From: Bacillus sp. AZ43
GTDB lineage: Bacteria; Actinomycetota; Actinomycetes; Mycobacteriales; Geodermatophilaceae
NCBI GenBank assembly: GCA_004570425.1
Contig: SPQJ01000007.1
Coordinates: forward strand, 78,726-142,725
Reading direction: 5' to 3'
Length of the DNA stretch: 64,000 nucleotides
Position numbers and translations under genes: made by a program. The notes beneath the pieces were generated by a model. The model was given only the letters and a program-made list of their open reading frames with translations. It did not search any database and was not told the origin of the DNA. Below, in pieces: positions 36,253 to 48,023 of this stretch (positions within the stretch are counted from its first letter, which is position 1; the number at the start of each line of letters is the position of its first letter).

Positions 36253-37409
36253 CCACCACTCACTTCGAGTTCGGCCCCGGCCGGCGGCCGGGGGTCGTCG
36301 CGATCGGCCAGCCAGCCCTCGGGCAGCGCCACGGGGCGAGGCGGGCTGGTCCGGCCGCGTGGCGCGCCGAGGACGGCGACCGGGTAGGGCTGGTCGGGGA
36401 TGCCGGCGAGCAGCTCGGCCAGCTCGTCCAGGCCGCTCACCATCGCCAGCGCCCGACGGGTGTCCGACCCGACGGAGAAGCCCTTGAGGTACCAGGCGAC
36501 GTGCTTGCGGAAGTCGGTGCAGCCGTGCAGCTCGCCCTGGTCCTCGCTGAGCAGCTCGGCGTGCCGGTGCATGATCGCGGCCACCTCGCGCATGGTCGGC
36601 AGCGCGCGCCGGCTCTCCCCCGCGAACGCGGCGGCCAGGTCGCCGAACAGCCAGGGCCGGCCCAGGCAGCCCCGCCCGATGACGACGCCCGCGCACCCGG
36701 TCTCGGCCACCATGCGCAGCGCGTCGTCGGCCTCCCAGATGTCGCCGTTGCCCAGCACCGGGATGTCGACGGTCTCGACCAGCCGGGCGATCGGCGACCA
36801 GTCGGCGGTACCGCTGTAGAGCTGGTCGGCCGTGCGGCCGTGCAGCGTGATGGCCGCGGCGCCCTCGTCCTGCGCGATCCGGCCGGCGTCGAGGTAGGTG
36901 ACGTGGTCGGCGTCGATGCCGATGCGGGTCTTGATGGTGACCGGCACGTCCTTGGCGGCGCGGACGGCTTCGCGGACGATGTTCCGCAGCAGGACGCGGT
37001 GCCACGGCAGCGCGGAGCCGCCGCCCTTGCGCGTCACCTTGGGCACCGGGCAGCCGAAGTTGAGGTCGATGTGCGCCGGGCGGGTGCCGGCGACGCCCTC
37101 GTCCACGAGCATCTCGACCGCGCGGCCCACGGTGGCCGGGTCGACGCCGTAGAGCTGGACGGAGAAGGCGTCCTTCTCGTCGGCGGTGGCGCGGACCATC
37201 TGCAGCGTCTTCTCGTTGCGCTCCACCAGCGCCCGCGTGGTGATCATCTCGCAGACGTAGAGGCCGGCGCCGAACTCGCGGCACAGCGTGCGGAACGCCG
37301 GGTTGGTGATGCCGGCCATCGGCGCGAGCACCACGGCGGGGTCGACGACGAGCGTGCCCAGCTTCAGGGCAGGCAGGGACGTCGCGCTCACGCCGTCCAG
37401 GGTAGGCAC
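36249..37409 (-). CDS. dusB: tRNA-dihydrouridine synthase
   Basis: 386 residues. FMN-binding barrel motifs: LAPMAGITNPAFRTL (28-42), LNFGCPVPKV with catalytic Cys120, TIKTRIGID, ITLHGRT, GNGDIW and GVVIGRGCLGRPWLF, as in DusB. It reduces specific uridines in tRNA D-loops using FMN and NADPH. The C-terminal extension (about 330-386, Pro-rich) is longer than in Escherichia coli. It is followed by the small membrane-protein gene with a four-base overlap and preceded by a strong terminator after glyS. Confidence 0.92.
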   Translation of the reverse strand: MPTLDGVSATSLPALKLGTLVVDPAVVLAPMAGITNPAFRTLCREFGAGLYVCEMITTRALVERNEKTLQMVRATADEKDAFSVQLYGVDPATVGRAVEMLVDEGVAGTRPAHIDLNFGCPVPKVTRKGGGSALPWHRVLLRNIVREAVRAAKDVPVTIKTRIGIDADHVTYLDAGRIAQDEGAAAITLHGRTADQLYSGTADWSPIARLVETVDIPVLGNGDIWEADDALRMVAETGCAGVVIGRGCLGRPWLFGDLAAAFAGESRRALPTMREVAAIMHRHAELLSEDQGELHGCTDFRKHVAWYLKGFSVGSDTRRALAMVSGLDELAELLAGIPDQPYPVAVLGAPRGRTSPPRPVALPEGWLADRDDPRPPAGAELEVSGG

Positions 37410-37422
37410 TCACCCCGGCGAG

Positions 37423-37469
37423 GTGCGCCGACGCCCGGTTCCGGAGGCCGGAACCGGGCGTCGGCGCAC
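37423..37469. terminator. Perfect 22-bp hairpin between glyS and dusB
   Basis: Left arm 37423-37444 (GTGCGCCGACGCCCGG...) and right arm 37448-37469 are exact inverse complements, with a three-base loop. It stands 13 bases past the glyS end and 14 upstream of the dusB start, so it probably terminates glyS. It lacks a T-run. Perfect pairing over 22 bases is unusual for an ordinary terminator. Confidence 0.65.
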
Positions 37470-37481
37470 GCGTTCAGCCGC

Positions 37482-38897
<1,416 letters not shown>

Positions 38898-38949
38898 CCG
38901 GCTGGCGGTCGGCGGTTGACCCGCCCACGGTAGTCGCCGCCCTCCGCTC

Positions 38950-39360
38950 CTACTGCGGCGCGGTGGACGCCACCGGCCCGGGCCACCCGACGAGGTCGAC
39001 GTCGCCGTCGATGGTCCCGCCGCGCAGCAGCATCACCAGGAGGACGACCCCGAGGACGACCAGCGCCAGGACGACGGCGACGATCCAGGGCCAGGTGCGC
39101 CACCGCCTGCGCGGCCTCGGACGGGGAGCGACGGTGACCCGGACCGGCGGGGGCGTGCCGAACTCCAGCGTTCGGTGCGGCGGCTTCGGCGCTCCGGTGT
39201 CGAGGGTGACGGTGGGATCGTCGTGGTGGACCGGCGGCGTCGGCAGCTCGCCGGCCGCCATCTCGGCCCGTACCGCCCGCCCGGGCACCGGCGGACGCGG
39301 CACCTGGACCGTCGGGTCGGACGGTGCCGGCGGTTCCCGCTCGGGATCCGGCTGCGTCAT
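38950..39360 (-). CDS. Pro-rich single-pass membrane protein
   Basis: 136 residues from Met29 of the longest frame. A disordered Pro/Glu/Asp/Arg-rich cytoplasmic tail (about 1-80) leads to a very basic patch ([13 protein letters not shown]), a membrane helix (about 90-113) and a short exterior end ([14 protein letters not shown]). No family recognised. The start is uncertain because an upstream ATG at 39444 also exists; 39360 gives the more protein-like composition. It lies 52 bases past the glyS start and is on the same strand. Confidence 0.55.
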   Translation of the reverse strand: MTQPDPEREPPAPSDPTVQVPRPPVPGRAVRAEMAAGELPTPPVHHDDPTVTLDTGAPKPPHRTLEFGTPPPVRVTVAPRPRPRRRWRTWPWIVAVVLALVVLGVVLLVMLLRGGTIDGDVDLVGWPGPVASTAPQ

Positions 39361-39459
39361 GGCGGTCCTGTGCCCCGGTCGGGGCGTCTCACGCCTCGGT
39401 GGGGCAAACGTCACCGTCCTCCGCGGAAATCGCGCTCGCGTCACCTAACGTGCGCAGCC

Positions 39460-40047
39460 ATGTCGTTCCTGTCGCGGTCCCGCGGTGCCGAGGTCCTGCC
39501 CCCGCTGCCCTACGAGCCGTCGTCGGCGCCGGGGCTGGCCGCGCGGTGGGTGCAGTGGGTCGCGGCGTCCGGGCCGATCAAGAATCCGCTGGACGACGCC
39601 ACCGGCGAGTACGCCGGCCTGAACCAGCCCGACGACGTCTGGTTCCTCGCCGGCTCGTACGGCAAGCGGATGCACCGGCGATGCGCCGTCCCGGCCGGGC
39701 GGCCGCTCTTCCTGCCCGCCTTCAACACGTGGTACTGGCCGACCGACGTGCCGCCGCTGGTCATGGAGGACGCCCACGGCTCGCTCACCGTCGACGGCGC
39801 CGCGGTGCAGCTGCAGGAGATCGGCACGCCGGTGCCCTTCGTCGTCGCCGGTGCCCGGCTCAACGGCGTCACCAACACCAGGAAGCCGGTGCCGGCCACC
39901 GTCTGGGGGCTGTGGGGCCAGGTCCCGCCGCTCGAGCCCGGCGGCCACGAGCTGCACGTCACGGGGGGCGACGGGTACGGCTTCGAGGTCGACGTCACCT
40001 ACTCGCTGGTCGTCGGCGGCGTGACCCCGGCCTACCCCGGCAGGTAG
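39460..40047 (+). CDS. Conserved hypothetical soluble protein
   Basis: 195 residues without membrane segments. Recognisable stretches: NQPDDVWFLAGSYGKRMHRRCAVPAGRPLFLPAFNTWYWP and VPATVWGLWGQVPPLEPGGHELHVTGGDGYGFEVDVTYSL, a pattern of beta strands typical of a jelly-roll or similar fold. The family is not assigned. It is the lone plus-strand gene in this stretch and its last 16 bases overlap the converging gene at 40032. Confidence 0.65.
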   Translation: MSFLSRSRGAEVLPPLPYEPSSAPGLAARWVQWVAASGPIKNPLDDATGEYAGLNQPDDVWFLAGSYGKRMHRRCAVPAGRPLFLPAFNTWYWPTDVPPLVMEDAHGSLTVDGAAVQLQEIGTPVPFVVAGARLNGVTNTRKPVPATVWGLWGQVPPLEPGGHELHVTGGDGYGFEVDVTYSLVVGGVTPAYPGR

Positions 40048-40346
40048 ACCCCGGGCTCGTCCACCGCGTGCACCCAGACCGGGGCGCCGGCGATCTTCAC
40101 CTCGTACGCCGACAGCGCGCGGCGGTAGGAGCCCACGCCGTCCCACCGGGTGACCAGCGCCCAGAGGTCGGGGTCGTCGGCCGACCGGCCGAGCTCCCCG
40201 TCCCGGAAGCCGGGCCGGGCGGCCAGCGCGGCCAGCAACGCCTCGACGGCGGCCGCCAGCGCGACGCCGTCCTCACCTGTGGTCCTCAGCCGCGTCACCG
40301 CGAACACCCGGGGCTCCTCTCCTCCGCCGGGTGCAGACGCTGCCAC
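40032..40346 (-). CDS. Antibiotic-biosynthesis-monooxygenase-like small protein
   Basis: 104 residues with the ABM-type ferredoxin-like pattern: VFAVTRLRTTGEDGVALAAAVEALLAALAARPGFRDGELGRSADDPDLWALVTRWDGVGSYRRALSAYEVK. Such small proteins are dimeric, often haem or quinone enzymes, but no active residue can be named. Its 3' end overlaps the converging gene by 16 bases. The start used is ATG 40346; a later internal start is possible. Confidence 0.62.
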   Translation of the reverse strand: MAASAPGGGEEPRVFAVTRLRTTGEDGVALAAAVEALLAALAARPGFRDGELGRSADDPDLWALVTRWDGVGSYRRALSAYEVKIAGAPVWVHAVDEPGVYLPG

Positions 40347-40398
40347 GACACCGGCGGCGGACGTACCCCGGAGGGCACGTCCGCTGCCCGCCCCGCGA

Positions 40399-41268
40399 TC
40401 AGAGGAAGTCGCAGACCGTCAGATCGGGCTGCACGTAGACGAGGAGCGTGAAGCTCGAGCCGTCCTCCATCGCCAGCGTGAAGATGGCCATGTCGGTGTT
40501 CGTCGTCGCGTCGTGGGAGATGCTGTCGAAGGTGCCGCCGGTGAAGCCGACACCGCCGAGCGTCTGGGTGTAGAAGTAGCGCCCCAGCTCGTAGGCCGGG
40601 TCACCGCCGGCCGCGGCGGCCGCGCTGGCGTCCCGCACCGCGGTGCAGGAGAGGTCGTAGGCGGTCTGCCAGTCGCCATCGGCCAGGGCGTCCACCCACG
40701 AGAAGGCGACCGCATCGGAGCCGGCGAACGCGCCGCCGGCCGTCACGGGCTCCTCGGCGACCTGCGCACCGCCGGGGAGGACGGTGCCGTCGTCCTCGGG
40801 GGCCGGCTCGGACGTCGAGGGGGACGCGGACTCGCTGGTGGTCGTGGTGTCGGCGGCCGCGGCGTCCCGGTCGGTGCCGGAGTCCCCACCGGTGAACAGC
40901 AGGACCAGCGCGATGCCGGCCCCGGCGAGCAGCAGGGCCCCGCCCACGATCAGCCAGGGCAGCAGGTTCTTCCTCGGGGGCTGCGGCGGCTGGGGCGGCT
41001 GGGGCGGCTGGGGCGGCGGACCGTAGGGGCCGCCCTGCGGCGGCATCGGCGGCTGTCCCTGGGCGACGTAGGGCCGGGTCGGGGGCTGCCCCTGGGCGGC
41101 GGGCGCACCGTACGGGGCGGTGCTCGGCGTGGGCGGCGGGCCGTAGGGAACCGGGCCCTGGGGGCTCGACGGGTTCTGCGGAGCGGGCTGGCCGTAGGGC
41201 TGGGAAGGCTGGGAGGGCTGCGAGGGCTGGCCGTACGGGGTGCCGTACGGACCGGGCGGCTGGGTCAT
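40399..41268 (-). CDS. Pro-rich single-pass membrane protein with external domain
   Basis: 289 residues from Met25 of the longest frame. A cytoplasmic domain of Pro/Gln/Gly/Tyr repeats (QPSQPSQPSQPYG, PPQPPQPPQPPQ; the DNA shows short tandem repeats near 40980-41016), one membrane helix (about 105-125), a Ser/Thr/Glu linker and an external alpha/beta domain (VDALADGDWQTAYDLSCTAVRD ... LLVYVQPDLTVCDF) with two Cys that may pair. Such proteins are common in actinobacteria; the function is unknown. Confidence 0.65.
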   Translation of the reverse strand: MTQPPGPYGTPYGQPSQPSQPSQPYGQPAPQNPSSPQGPVPYGPPPTPSTAPYGAPAAQGQPPTRPYVAQGQPPMPPQGGPYGPPPQPPQPPQPPQPPRKNLLPWLIVGGALLLAGAGIALVLLFTGGDSGTDRDAAAADTTTTSESASPSTSEPAPEDDGTVLPGGAQVAEEPVTAGGAFAGSDAVAFSWVDALADGDWQTAYDLSCTAVRDASAAAAAGGDPAYELGRYFYTQTLGGVGFTGGTFDSISHDATTNTDMAIFTLAMEDGSSFTLLVYVQPDLTVCDFL

Positions 41269-41365
41269 GGCGGGCTCTCTGGACGGACGCGCGGCGGGCG
41301 GTGCTCGCCCGGATGACGGCACCGTAGTGAGGAGCCGCACCGCCCGGGAGGGGATACAGCGCGCC

Positions 41366-42130
41366 TCAGGCGCTGCCGAACCGCCGCTGCCGCGAGGCGT
41401 ACTCCTCGCACGCCGCCCACAGGTGCCGCCGGTCGAAGTCGGGCCAGAGGGTGTCGAGGAAGACGAACTCCGCGTAGGCCGACTGCCACAGCAGGAAGTT
41501 GCTCGTGCGGTTCTCGCCGGAGCTGCGGACGAACAGGTCGACGTCGGGCATGTCCGGCTCGTCGAGGAACCGGGCGACGGTCGCCTCGTCGATCTTCTCC
41601 GGGTTCAGCCGGCCGGCGGCCACCTCCCGGCCGATGGCCGCGGCGGCGTCGGCGATCTCGGCCCGGCCGCCGTAGTTGACGCACATGGTCAGGGTCAGGA
41701 CGTCGTTGTCGCGGGTGAGCTCCTCGGCGATCTCGAGCTCCTTGATGACGCTGCGCCACAGCCGCGGACGACGGCCGGCCCAGCGCACGCGCACCCCGAG
41801 CTCGTGCATCTCGTCGCGCCGCCGGCGGATCACGTCGCGGTTGAACCCCATGAGGAAGCGGACCTCGTCGGGGCTGCGCCGCCAGTTCTCCGTGGAGAAC
41901 GCGTAGGCGCTGATCGCGGTGATGCCCAGCTCGATCGCGCCCTCGACGCAGTCGAACAGCGAGGACTCCCCCGCCTCGTGGCCCGCCGTCCGGGGCAGCC
42001 CGCGCTGCTTGGCCCAGCGCCCGTTGCCGTCCATGACGATCGCGACGTGGCCGGGGATCTTGTCCGCCGGGAGCCGCGGCGGGCGCGCCCCGGACGGGTG
42101 CGGGTTGGGCGCCTTGACCTCGCGCTTCAC
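41366..42130 (-). CDS. uppS: Isoprenyl (undecaprenyl-type) diphosphate synthase
   Basis: 254 residues. [30 protein letters not shown] holds the catalytic Asp and phosphate loop, [12 protein letters not shown] is the next conserved segment, and [39 protein letters not shown] carries the RxSGExRxSNF motif. It makes cis-polyprenyl diphosphate, the carrier lipid of wall precursors. GTG 42130 overlaps the recO stop (GTGA). The order era-recO-uppS is the usual actinobacterial one. Confidence 0.93.
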   Translation of the reverse strand: MKREVKAPNPHPSGARPPRLPADKIPGHVAIVMDGNGRWAKQRGLPRTAGHEAGESSLFDCVEGAIELGITAISAYAFSTENWRRSPDEVRFLMGFNRDVIRRRRDEMHELGVRVRWAGRRPRLWRSVIKELEIAEELTRDNDVLTLTMCVNYGGRAEIADAAAAIGREVAAGRLNPEKIDEATVARFLDEPDMPDVDLFVRSSGENRTSNFLLWQSAYAEFVFLDTLWPDFDRRHLWAACEEYASRQRRFGSA

Positions 42131-42900
42131 CGGCGCACGCCCACGGGGGCGACCTCGGAGCGGTCGACCAGCGGCAGCGAGCGCAGGCCGCGCTCCAGGT
42201 GCCACTGCAGCAGGGCGGCGACCAGGCCGCTGCCCTCACGCCGGTTGGTGCCCTGCGACGCCTCGGCGCGGTCCCAGTCGCCGGTGAGCAGCGCGTCGAG
42301 CAGCTCGATGGTCACCGGGTTGGGCATCGCGGAGCCGGTCGGCCGGCACGCGGGGCAGACCGTGCCGCCGGCCGGGACGGAGAAGTGCCGGTGCGGGCCC
42401 TCCTCGCCGCAGCGGGCGCACTCGCCGAGCGCCGGCTCCCACCCGGCGACCGACATCGCGCGCAGCAGGAACGCGTCGAGGACCAGGCCGGCGGGGTGCG
42501 ACCGCTCGGCCAGCGCCCGCAGCGCGCCGACGACCAGGAGGAACAACCGGAGCGAGGGCTCCTTCTCCTCCGCGGTCAGCCGGTCGGCGGTCTCCAGGAC
42601 GGCGGTGCCGGCGGTGTAGGCGGGGTAGTCGTCGACGACGTCGTTGCCGTAGGAGCGGATCGACTCGGCCTGGCTGACGATGTCGAGGTTGCGCCCGGTG
42701 TAGAGCTGCAGGTCGACGTGGCTGAACGGCTCCAGCCGCGACCCGAACTTGCTCTTGGTCCGGCGCACGCCCTTGGCCACCGCGCGCACCTTGCCGTGCT
42801 TGCGGGTGAGCACCGTGACGATCCGGTCGGCCTCGCCCAGCTTCTGGGTGCGCAGCACGATGCCCTCGTCGCGGTAGAGGGCCTTCGGGGTGTGCGCCAT
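42127..42900 (-). CDS. recO: DNA repair protein RecO
   Basis: 257 residues. N-terminal OB fold ([58 protein letters not shown]), a helical core, and a zinc motif [26 protein letters not shown]. RecO loads RecA at single-stranded gaps with RecR. The ATG overlaps the era stop by one base (TGATG), and its own stop overlaps uppS. Confidence 0.92.
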   Translation of the reverse strand: MAHTPKALYRDEGIVLRTQKLGEADRIVTVLTRKHGKVRAVAKGVRRTKSKFGSRLEPFSHVDLQLYTGRNLDIVSQAESIRSYGNDVVDDYPAYTAGTAVLETADRLTAEEKEPSLRLFLLVVGALRALAERSHPAGLVLDAFLLRAMSVAGWEPALGECARCGEEGPHRHFSVPAGGTVCPACRPTGSAMPNPVTIELLDALLTGDWDRAEASQGTNRREGSGLVAALLQWHLERGLRSLPLVDRSEVAPVGVRR

Positions 42901-43817
42901 CAGTAGCCCAGCCTGTTCAGCTTCTTGGGGTCGTCCTGCCACTCCCCCAGCACCGTGACGTGCAGGTCGAGGTGGACGCGGGCGCCGAGCAGGGTCTCCA
43001 TGCCCGCCCGGGCCTCGGTGCCGATCGCCTTGATGATCGACCCGCCCTTGCCGAGCAGCATCGGCTTCTGGCTGGGGCGCTCGCAGTGCAGCAGGGCGTG
43101 GATCTCGACCAGGTCGCGGCCGGCCTGCTTGGGGTCGGGGCGCCGGTTCATCTCCTCGATGGTGACGGCGAGCGAGTGCGGCACCTCCTGGAACACCTTC
43201 TCCAGCGCCGCCTCGCGGACGAGCTCGGCGAGCTGGCGCTCGGTGTCCTCGTCGGTGGTCTGCTCCTCCGGGTAGAGCGGCGGGCCCTCGGGGAGCAGGC
43301 CGATCAGCAGGTCCTCCAGGAGCTCGACCTGGTCGCCCTTCACCGCGCTGACCGGCACGACCTCGGCGGCCTCGACCAGCTGGCTGGCCGCGATCAGCTG
43401 CTCGGTGATCTGCTTCTTGCTCGCGGCGTCGGTCTTGGTGACGACGACGACCACCGGCGCCTTCACCTCGCGCAGCTGGCGGGCGATGAACCGGTCACCG
43501 GTGCCCACGGGCTGGTCGGCCGGGATGCAGAAGGCGATCACGTCGACGTCGGACAGCGTGTCGCGGACGACGTCGTTGAGCCGGCGGCCGAGCAGCGACT
43601 TGGGCTTGTGCAGCCCGGGGGTGTCGACGAGCACGAGCTGCCCGCCGGGCCGGTGGACGACGCCGCGGATGGCGTGCCGCGTGGTCTGCGGGCGGTTGCT
43701 GACGATGCCGACCTTCTCGCCGACCATCGCGTTGGTCAGCGTGGTCTTGCCGGCGTTGGGGCGGCCCACGAGGGCGACGAAGCCGCTGCGGTGCGGCGAC
43801 TGCTCAGGGCTGCTCAC
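42900..43817 (-). CDS. era: GTPase Era
   Basis: 305 residues. G1 [10 protein letters not shown]3 DTPGLHK, G4 TKTD and the C-terminal KH domain with [15 protein letters not shown]. Era binds the 3' end of 16S rRNA and assists 30S assembly. GTG 43817 fits the family start; frames further upstream are not conserved-looking. It opens a minus-strand run with recO and uppS, behind a promoter gap with a long inverted repeat. Confidence 0.94.
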   Translation of the reverse strand: MSSPEQSPHRSGFVALVGRPNAGKTTLTNAMVGEKVGIVSNRPQTTRHAIRGVVHRPGGQLVLVDTPGLHKPKSLLGRRLNDVVRDTLSDVDVIAFCIPADQPVGTGDRFIARQLREVKAPVVVVVTKTDAASKKQITEQLIAASQLVEAAEVVPVSAVKGDQVELLEDLLIGLLPEGPPLYPEEQTTDEDTERQLAELVREAALEKVFQEVPHSLAVTIEEMNRRPDPKQAGRDLVEIHALLHCERPSQKPMLLGKGGSIIKAIGTEARAGMETLLGARVHLDLHVTVLGEWQDDPKKLNRLGY

Positions 43818-43854
43818 GGCTCCAGTCTCCCACCGCCGTCCGACGCCCCCGCTC

Positions 43855-43926
43855 CGCTCCCGGGGTGTTGTTCGCCCTTCCGGGGTCCTGCGGCACTCCA
43901 GGAGCACGAGCAACACCCCGGGAGCG
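43855..43926. repeat. 16-bp inverted repeat in the divergent era promoter region
   Basis: CGCTCCCGGGGTGTTG (43855-43870) is repeated as an exact inverse complement at 43911-43926, with 40 bases between. The gap lies between two genes transcribed away from each other (era and the 43954 gene), so it is not an obvious terminator for either. It might be a regulatory dyad or an extragenic element. Confidence 0.6.
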
Positions 43927-43953
43927 GTGACCTCGCCTGGGATGATCGGCGGC

Positions 43954-44523
43954 ATGGCGCGACAGCAGGGCCTCCCGATGCGGGCCGCCCGGGAGCGGGA
44001 TCTCCACCTCGAGCAGATCCGCGGGTTCGGGTTCCTCGCCGGCCGGGGGCCCAGCCGACGGGCGACGTCGGTCCCCGCACCGCTGCGCTACTGGCAGTAC
44101 GACCTGCCGCGGCCGGTGCCCACGGTCTTCGTCGTCGTGGTCGTCTCGCTCTGGCTGGCGGTCTTCGGGTGGGGCGGCGGACGCGAGGCGCTCGTCGACG
44201 AGGCTCCGCTGGCCGTGGGCCTCGGGCTGCTGGTGCTGCTCTGCAACGTCGGACGGTTCACCGTGTCGAACCACGGCCTGTCCCTCGACATCGGCGCGAC
44301 CAGGACCACGCCGGCCGGGGTGATCCCGCTGGTGCTGGTCCGGGAGGTGCGCACCGGCCGGCCGCCGGAGGGCTGGCCGCCCGCGAAGCGCCGCGGTGGC
44401 TGGCTGCCCGGCCGCACGCTGGTGAGCGTCCGGCACGAGGGCGACGACGGCGAGCAGGCCTTCACCAAGTGGGTCCGCGACGCCGACGAGTTCTCCTCGG
44501 CGCTCGGTTCGCCGCTCCGCTGA
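43954..44523 (+). CDS. Two-helix membrane protein, unknown function
   Basis: 189 residues. After a basic N-terminus (RAARERDLHLEQIRGFGFLAGRG) come two close membrane helices (about 55-75 and 85-103), then a cytoplasmic part with beta strands (RFTVSNHGLSLDIGATR ... TLVSVRHEG) resembling a PH-like domain, ending in a conserved-looking WVRDADEFSSAL. No family is assigned. The ATG lies 136 bases from the divergent era start. Confidence 0.65.
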   Translation: MARQQGLPMRAARERDLHLEQIRGFGFLAGRGPSRRATSVPAPLRYWQYDLPRPVPTVFVVVVVSLWLAVFGWGGGREALVDEAPLAVGLGLLVLLCNVGRFTVSNHGLSLDIGATRTTPAGVIPLVLVREVRTGRPPEGWPPAKRRGGWLPGRTLVSVRHEGDDGEQAFTKWVRDADEFSSALGSPLR

Positions 44524-44608
44524 CGATCAGGTCTCCTGTCATTCCGGGTCGCGGCTCAGCGTCGACCGTGAGCCAGGAGCCCTGACGATCAGGTCTCCTG
44601 ATCGTCAG
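44520..44608. terminator. Hairpin and 19-base direct repeat between convergent genes
   Basis: CTGACGATCAGG (44582-44593) pairs perfectly with CCTGATCGTCAG (44597-44608) over a three-base loop, three bases before the stop of the deaminase-like gene. The same 19 bases, CTGACGATCAGGTCTCCTG, occur at 44520-44538 (including the upstream stop codon) and at 44582-44600. Probably a bidirectional terminator in part copied. Confidence 0.65.
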
Positions 44609-44611
44609 AAG

Positions 44612-44944
44612 TCAGACGGTCGTGCGCAGGCCCCCGTCGGGGCCGGCGAGGTGCACCGGCGCGGACGGGGTGAGGTCGCGGACGGCGGCGAGCCCCTCCT
44701 GCTCGACCGCGTCGGCCTCGGAGACGATCGCGGCCGCCTCCAGCCCCTCCACGCCGCTGGAGACGGCGGCGGCCACGGCGGCCTGCAGCGCCGACAGCTT
44801 CAGCGAGGGCAGCGCGACCGACGCGGCCACGTAGGTGCGGCCGTCGGTGTCGCGGACCGCCGCACCCTCGGGCGCGCCGGTGCGCCCACGGGCGGAGCGG
44901 GCGAGGGTGACGAGCTTGGCGTCCTCGGAATCCAGGTCAGGCAC
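44612..44944 (-). CDS. Cytidine-deaminase-like protein
   Basis: 110 residues. LVTLARSARGRTGAPEGAAVRDTDGRTYVAASVALPSLKLSALQAAVAAAVSSG follows the cytidine deaminase fold, but the catalytic HAE and PCxxC zinc motifs are absent: ALPSLKLSALQAA stands where CAE would be. It is therefore probably a non-catalytic family member. The same kind of protein lies between corC-type and era genes in mycobacteria. It sits six bases after the CorC-type gene. Confidence 0.72.
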   Translation of the reverse strand: MPDLDSEDAKLVTLARSARGRTGAPEGAAVRDTDGRTYVAASVALPSLKLSALQAAVAAAVSSGVEGLEAAAIVSEADAVEQEGLAAVRDLTPSAPVHLAGPDGGLRTTV

Positions 44945-44950
44945 GGCGCG

Positions 44951-46285
44951 TCAGCCTTCCACCCCGACGGCGGGCTCCTCCGCGCGGGTGGCGGCGTCGT
45001 CGTCCCCGGCCGGCGGCTCCACGCGGCAGACCAGCATCGTGTCGATGCGGTTGCGGCGGCCACCGGTGCTCTCCGCGACCAGCTTGAGCCCGCCGATCTC
45101 GGCCGCGGCCCCCTCGATCGGCACCCGGCCGAGCTCGCGGGCCAGCAGGCCACCGACGGTCTCGACGTCGTCGTCCTCGGGCAGTTCGACCCCGGGGAAC
45201 AGCTCGGCGAGGTCCTGCACCGGCAGCCGGGCGGTGACCCGGACCGAGCCGTCGGGCAGCGGCTCCACCTCGGGGCGCTGGAACGCGTCGTGCTCGTCGG
45301 CGATCTCGCCCACGATCTCCTCGAGGATGTCCTCGATGGTGACCAGGCCGGCGAAGCCGCCGTACTCGTCGACGACGATCGCGATGTGGATGCGGGCGGC
45401 CTGCATGTCGCGGAGCAGCTCGTCGACCGGCTTGGACTCCGGGACGAACGTCGGGGTGCGCATCAGCTCCTCGACCTTGGGCCCGCGCTGGTCGCCCAGG
45501 TTCTGCGACCGGCGCACGAGGTCCTTGAGGTAGACGACCCCGACGACGTCGTCGACGTTCTCGCCGATGACCGGGATGCGGCTGAAGCCGCTGCGCAGCG
45601 CCAGCGCGAGCGCCTGCCGGACGGTCTTGTGCCGCTCGATGTAGACGACGTCGGTGCGCGGGACCATGACCTCGCGCGCGATGGTGTCGCCGAGCTCGAA
45701 CACCGAGTGGATCATGTTGCGCTCGCCGGACTCGACGACGCCGCGCTCCTCGGCCATGTCGACCAGCTCGCGCAGCTCGACCTCGGAGGAGAACGGGCCG
45801 TCCCGGAAGCCGCGACCGGGCGTGATCATGTTGCCGATCAGGATCAGCAGCGTGGCGATCGGGCCGAGGACCCGGCCGAGCAGCCGGACCACACCGGCGC
45901 TGGCCAGTGCGGTGCCGTAGGCGTGCTGGCGGCCCAGCGTGCGGGGGCCCACGCCGATGAGGACGTAGCTGACCACGGTCATGACGCCGGCGGCGGTGAG
46001 GAAGGTCCGCCACCCGCCGCCCCACAGGTCGTACAGCAGGACGGTGACCAGGACCGCCGACACCATCTCGCAGACGATCCGGAGGAGGAGCAGCAGCGCC
46101 GCGTGGCGCGCCCGCTCCTGGACGACCTCCTCGAGCGCGGCGGCCCGCTTGAGGCCCTCGCGGCGCATCTCCTCGACGCGGGCCTTCGACACCCGCTGGA
46201 GAGCGGCGTCCATGGCGGCGAACAGGCCGGCCAGCGGCACCAGGATGACGGCGACCACCAGCATGGTGATCTCGCCGGAGCTCAT
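44951..46285 (-). CDS. CorC/HlyC-family hemolysin-like membrane protein with CBS domains
   Basis: 444 residues. An N-terminal CNNM-type membrane region (about 1-145) is followed by a CBS pair ([27 protein letters not shown] ... [29 protein letters not shown] ... [27 protein letters not shown]) and a C-terminal transporter-associated domain. Such proteins are linked to magnesium efflux or envelope functions. The ATG overlaps the ybeY stop (ATGA). Gene order phoH-ybeY-corC-cytidine deaminase-like-era is typical. Confidence 0.9.
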   Translation of the reverse strand: MSSGEITMLVVAVILVPLAGLFAAMDAALQRVSKARVEEMRREGLKRAAALEEVVQERARHAALLLLLRIVCEMVSAVLVTVLLYDLWGGGWRTFLTAAGVMTVVSYVLIGVGPRTLGRQHAYGTALASAGVVRLLGRVLGPIATLLILIGNMITPGRGFRDGPFSSEVELRELVDMAEERGVVESGERNMIHSVFELGDTIAREVMVPRTDVVYIERHKTVRQALALALRSGFSRIPVIGENVDDVVGVVYLKDLVRRSQNLGDQRGPKVEELMRTPTFVPESKPVDELLRDMQAARIHIAIVVDEYGGFAGLVTIEDILEEIVGEIADEHDAFQRPEVEPLPDGSVRVTARLPVQDLAELFPGVELPEDDDVETVGGLLARELGRVPIEGAAAEIGGLKLVAESTGGRRNRIDTMLVCRVEPPAGDDDAATRAEEPAVGVEG

Positions 46286-46785
46286 GTGGTGCCCGGCTCC
46301 CCGCCGGCCGGGGCCCCGGTCACCGGCTCGCGCGGAGCGGCGCGCCAGCCCTCGATGAGCTTCTGCTGGAGACCGAACATCTCCTTCTCCTCGTCCGGCT
46401 CCATGTGGTCGTAGCCGAGCAGGTGCAGGACGCCGTGCGTGGCGAGCAGGATCAGCTCGTCGTCCATGGTGTGCCCGGCGGCGCGGGCCTGGCGGACCGC
46501 CACGGCCGGGCAGAGGACGACGTCGCCGAGCAGGGCAGGCCCGGGCTCGGGGTCGTCCGGACGGGCGGTGTCGAGCTCGTCCATCGGGAAGGCGAGGACG
46601 TCGGTCGGCCCCTTCTCCCCCATCCAGCGCTCGTGCAGGCTGCTCATGTACTCCACGTCGACGCAGAGGACGGACAGCTCGGCCATGGGGTTGACCTGCA
46701 TCTCGCCGAGCACGTACCGGCAGATCGCGGCCAGCTCGGCCTCGTCCACGGCGATCTCGGACTCGTTGGCCACCTCGACGGGCAC
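46282..46785 (-). CDS. ybeY: Endoribonuclease YbeY
   Basis: 167 residues. The metal-binding H-motif [11 protein letters not shown] is complete, and [35 protein letters not shown] is the usual N-terminal part. YbeY cleaves rRNA precursors in maturation and quality control. GTG 46785 was chosen because GGGGAG precedes it at nine bases and it begins just after phoH; the longer frame overlaps phoH. It overlaps the CorC-type gene by four bases. Confidence 0.93.
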   Translation of the reverse strand: MPVEVANESEIAVDEAELAAICRYVLGEMQVNPMAELSVLCVDVEYMSSLHERWMGEKGPTDVLAFPMDELDTARPDDPEPGPALLGDVVLCPAVAVRQARAAGHTMDDELILLATHGVLHLLGYDHMEPDEEKEMFGLQQKLIEGWRAAPREPVTGAPAGGEPGTT

Positions 46786-46790
46786 GCCGG

Positions 46791-47921
<1,131 letters not shown>

Positions 47922-48023
47922 GAACCCTCGACCCTGCCTTCCTGAAAAGGGGGAAGCGGACCGGCCGAGTCTACCCGCGCTGGGCCCCCGCTATCCCTGC
48001 TTCGCTCTCCGGGGGGAGCACGC

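Noticed and set aside
40978..41016. Short tandem repeats resembling a repeat array
   Set aside because: They encode a Pro/Gln low-complexity stretch of a membrane protein; no spacers of CRISPR type.
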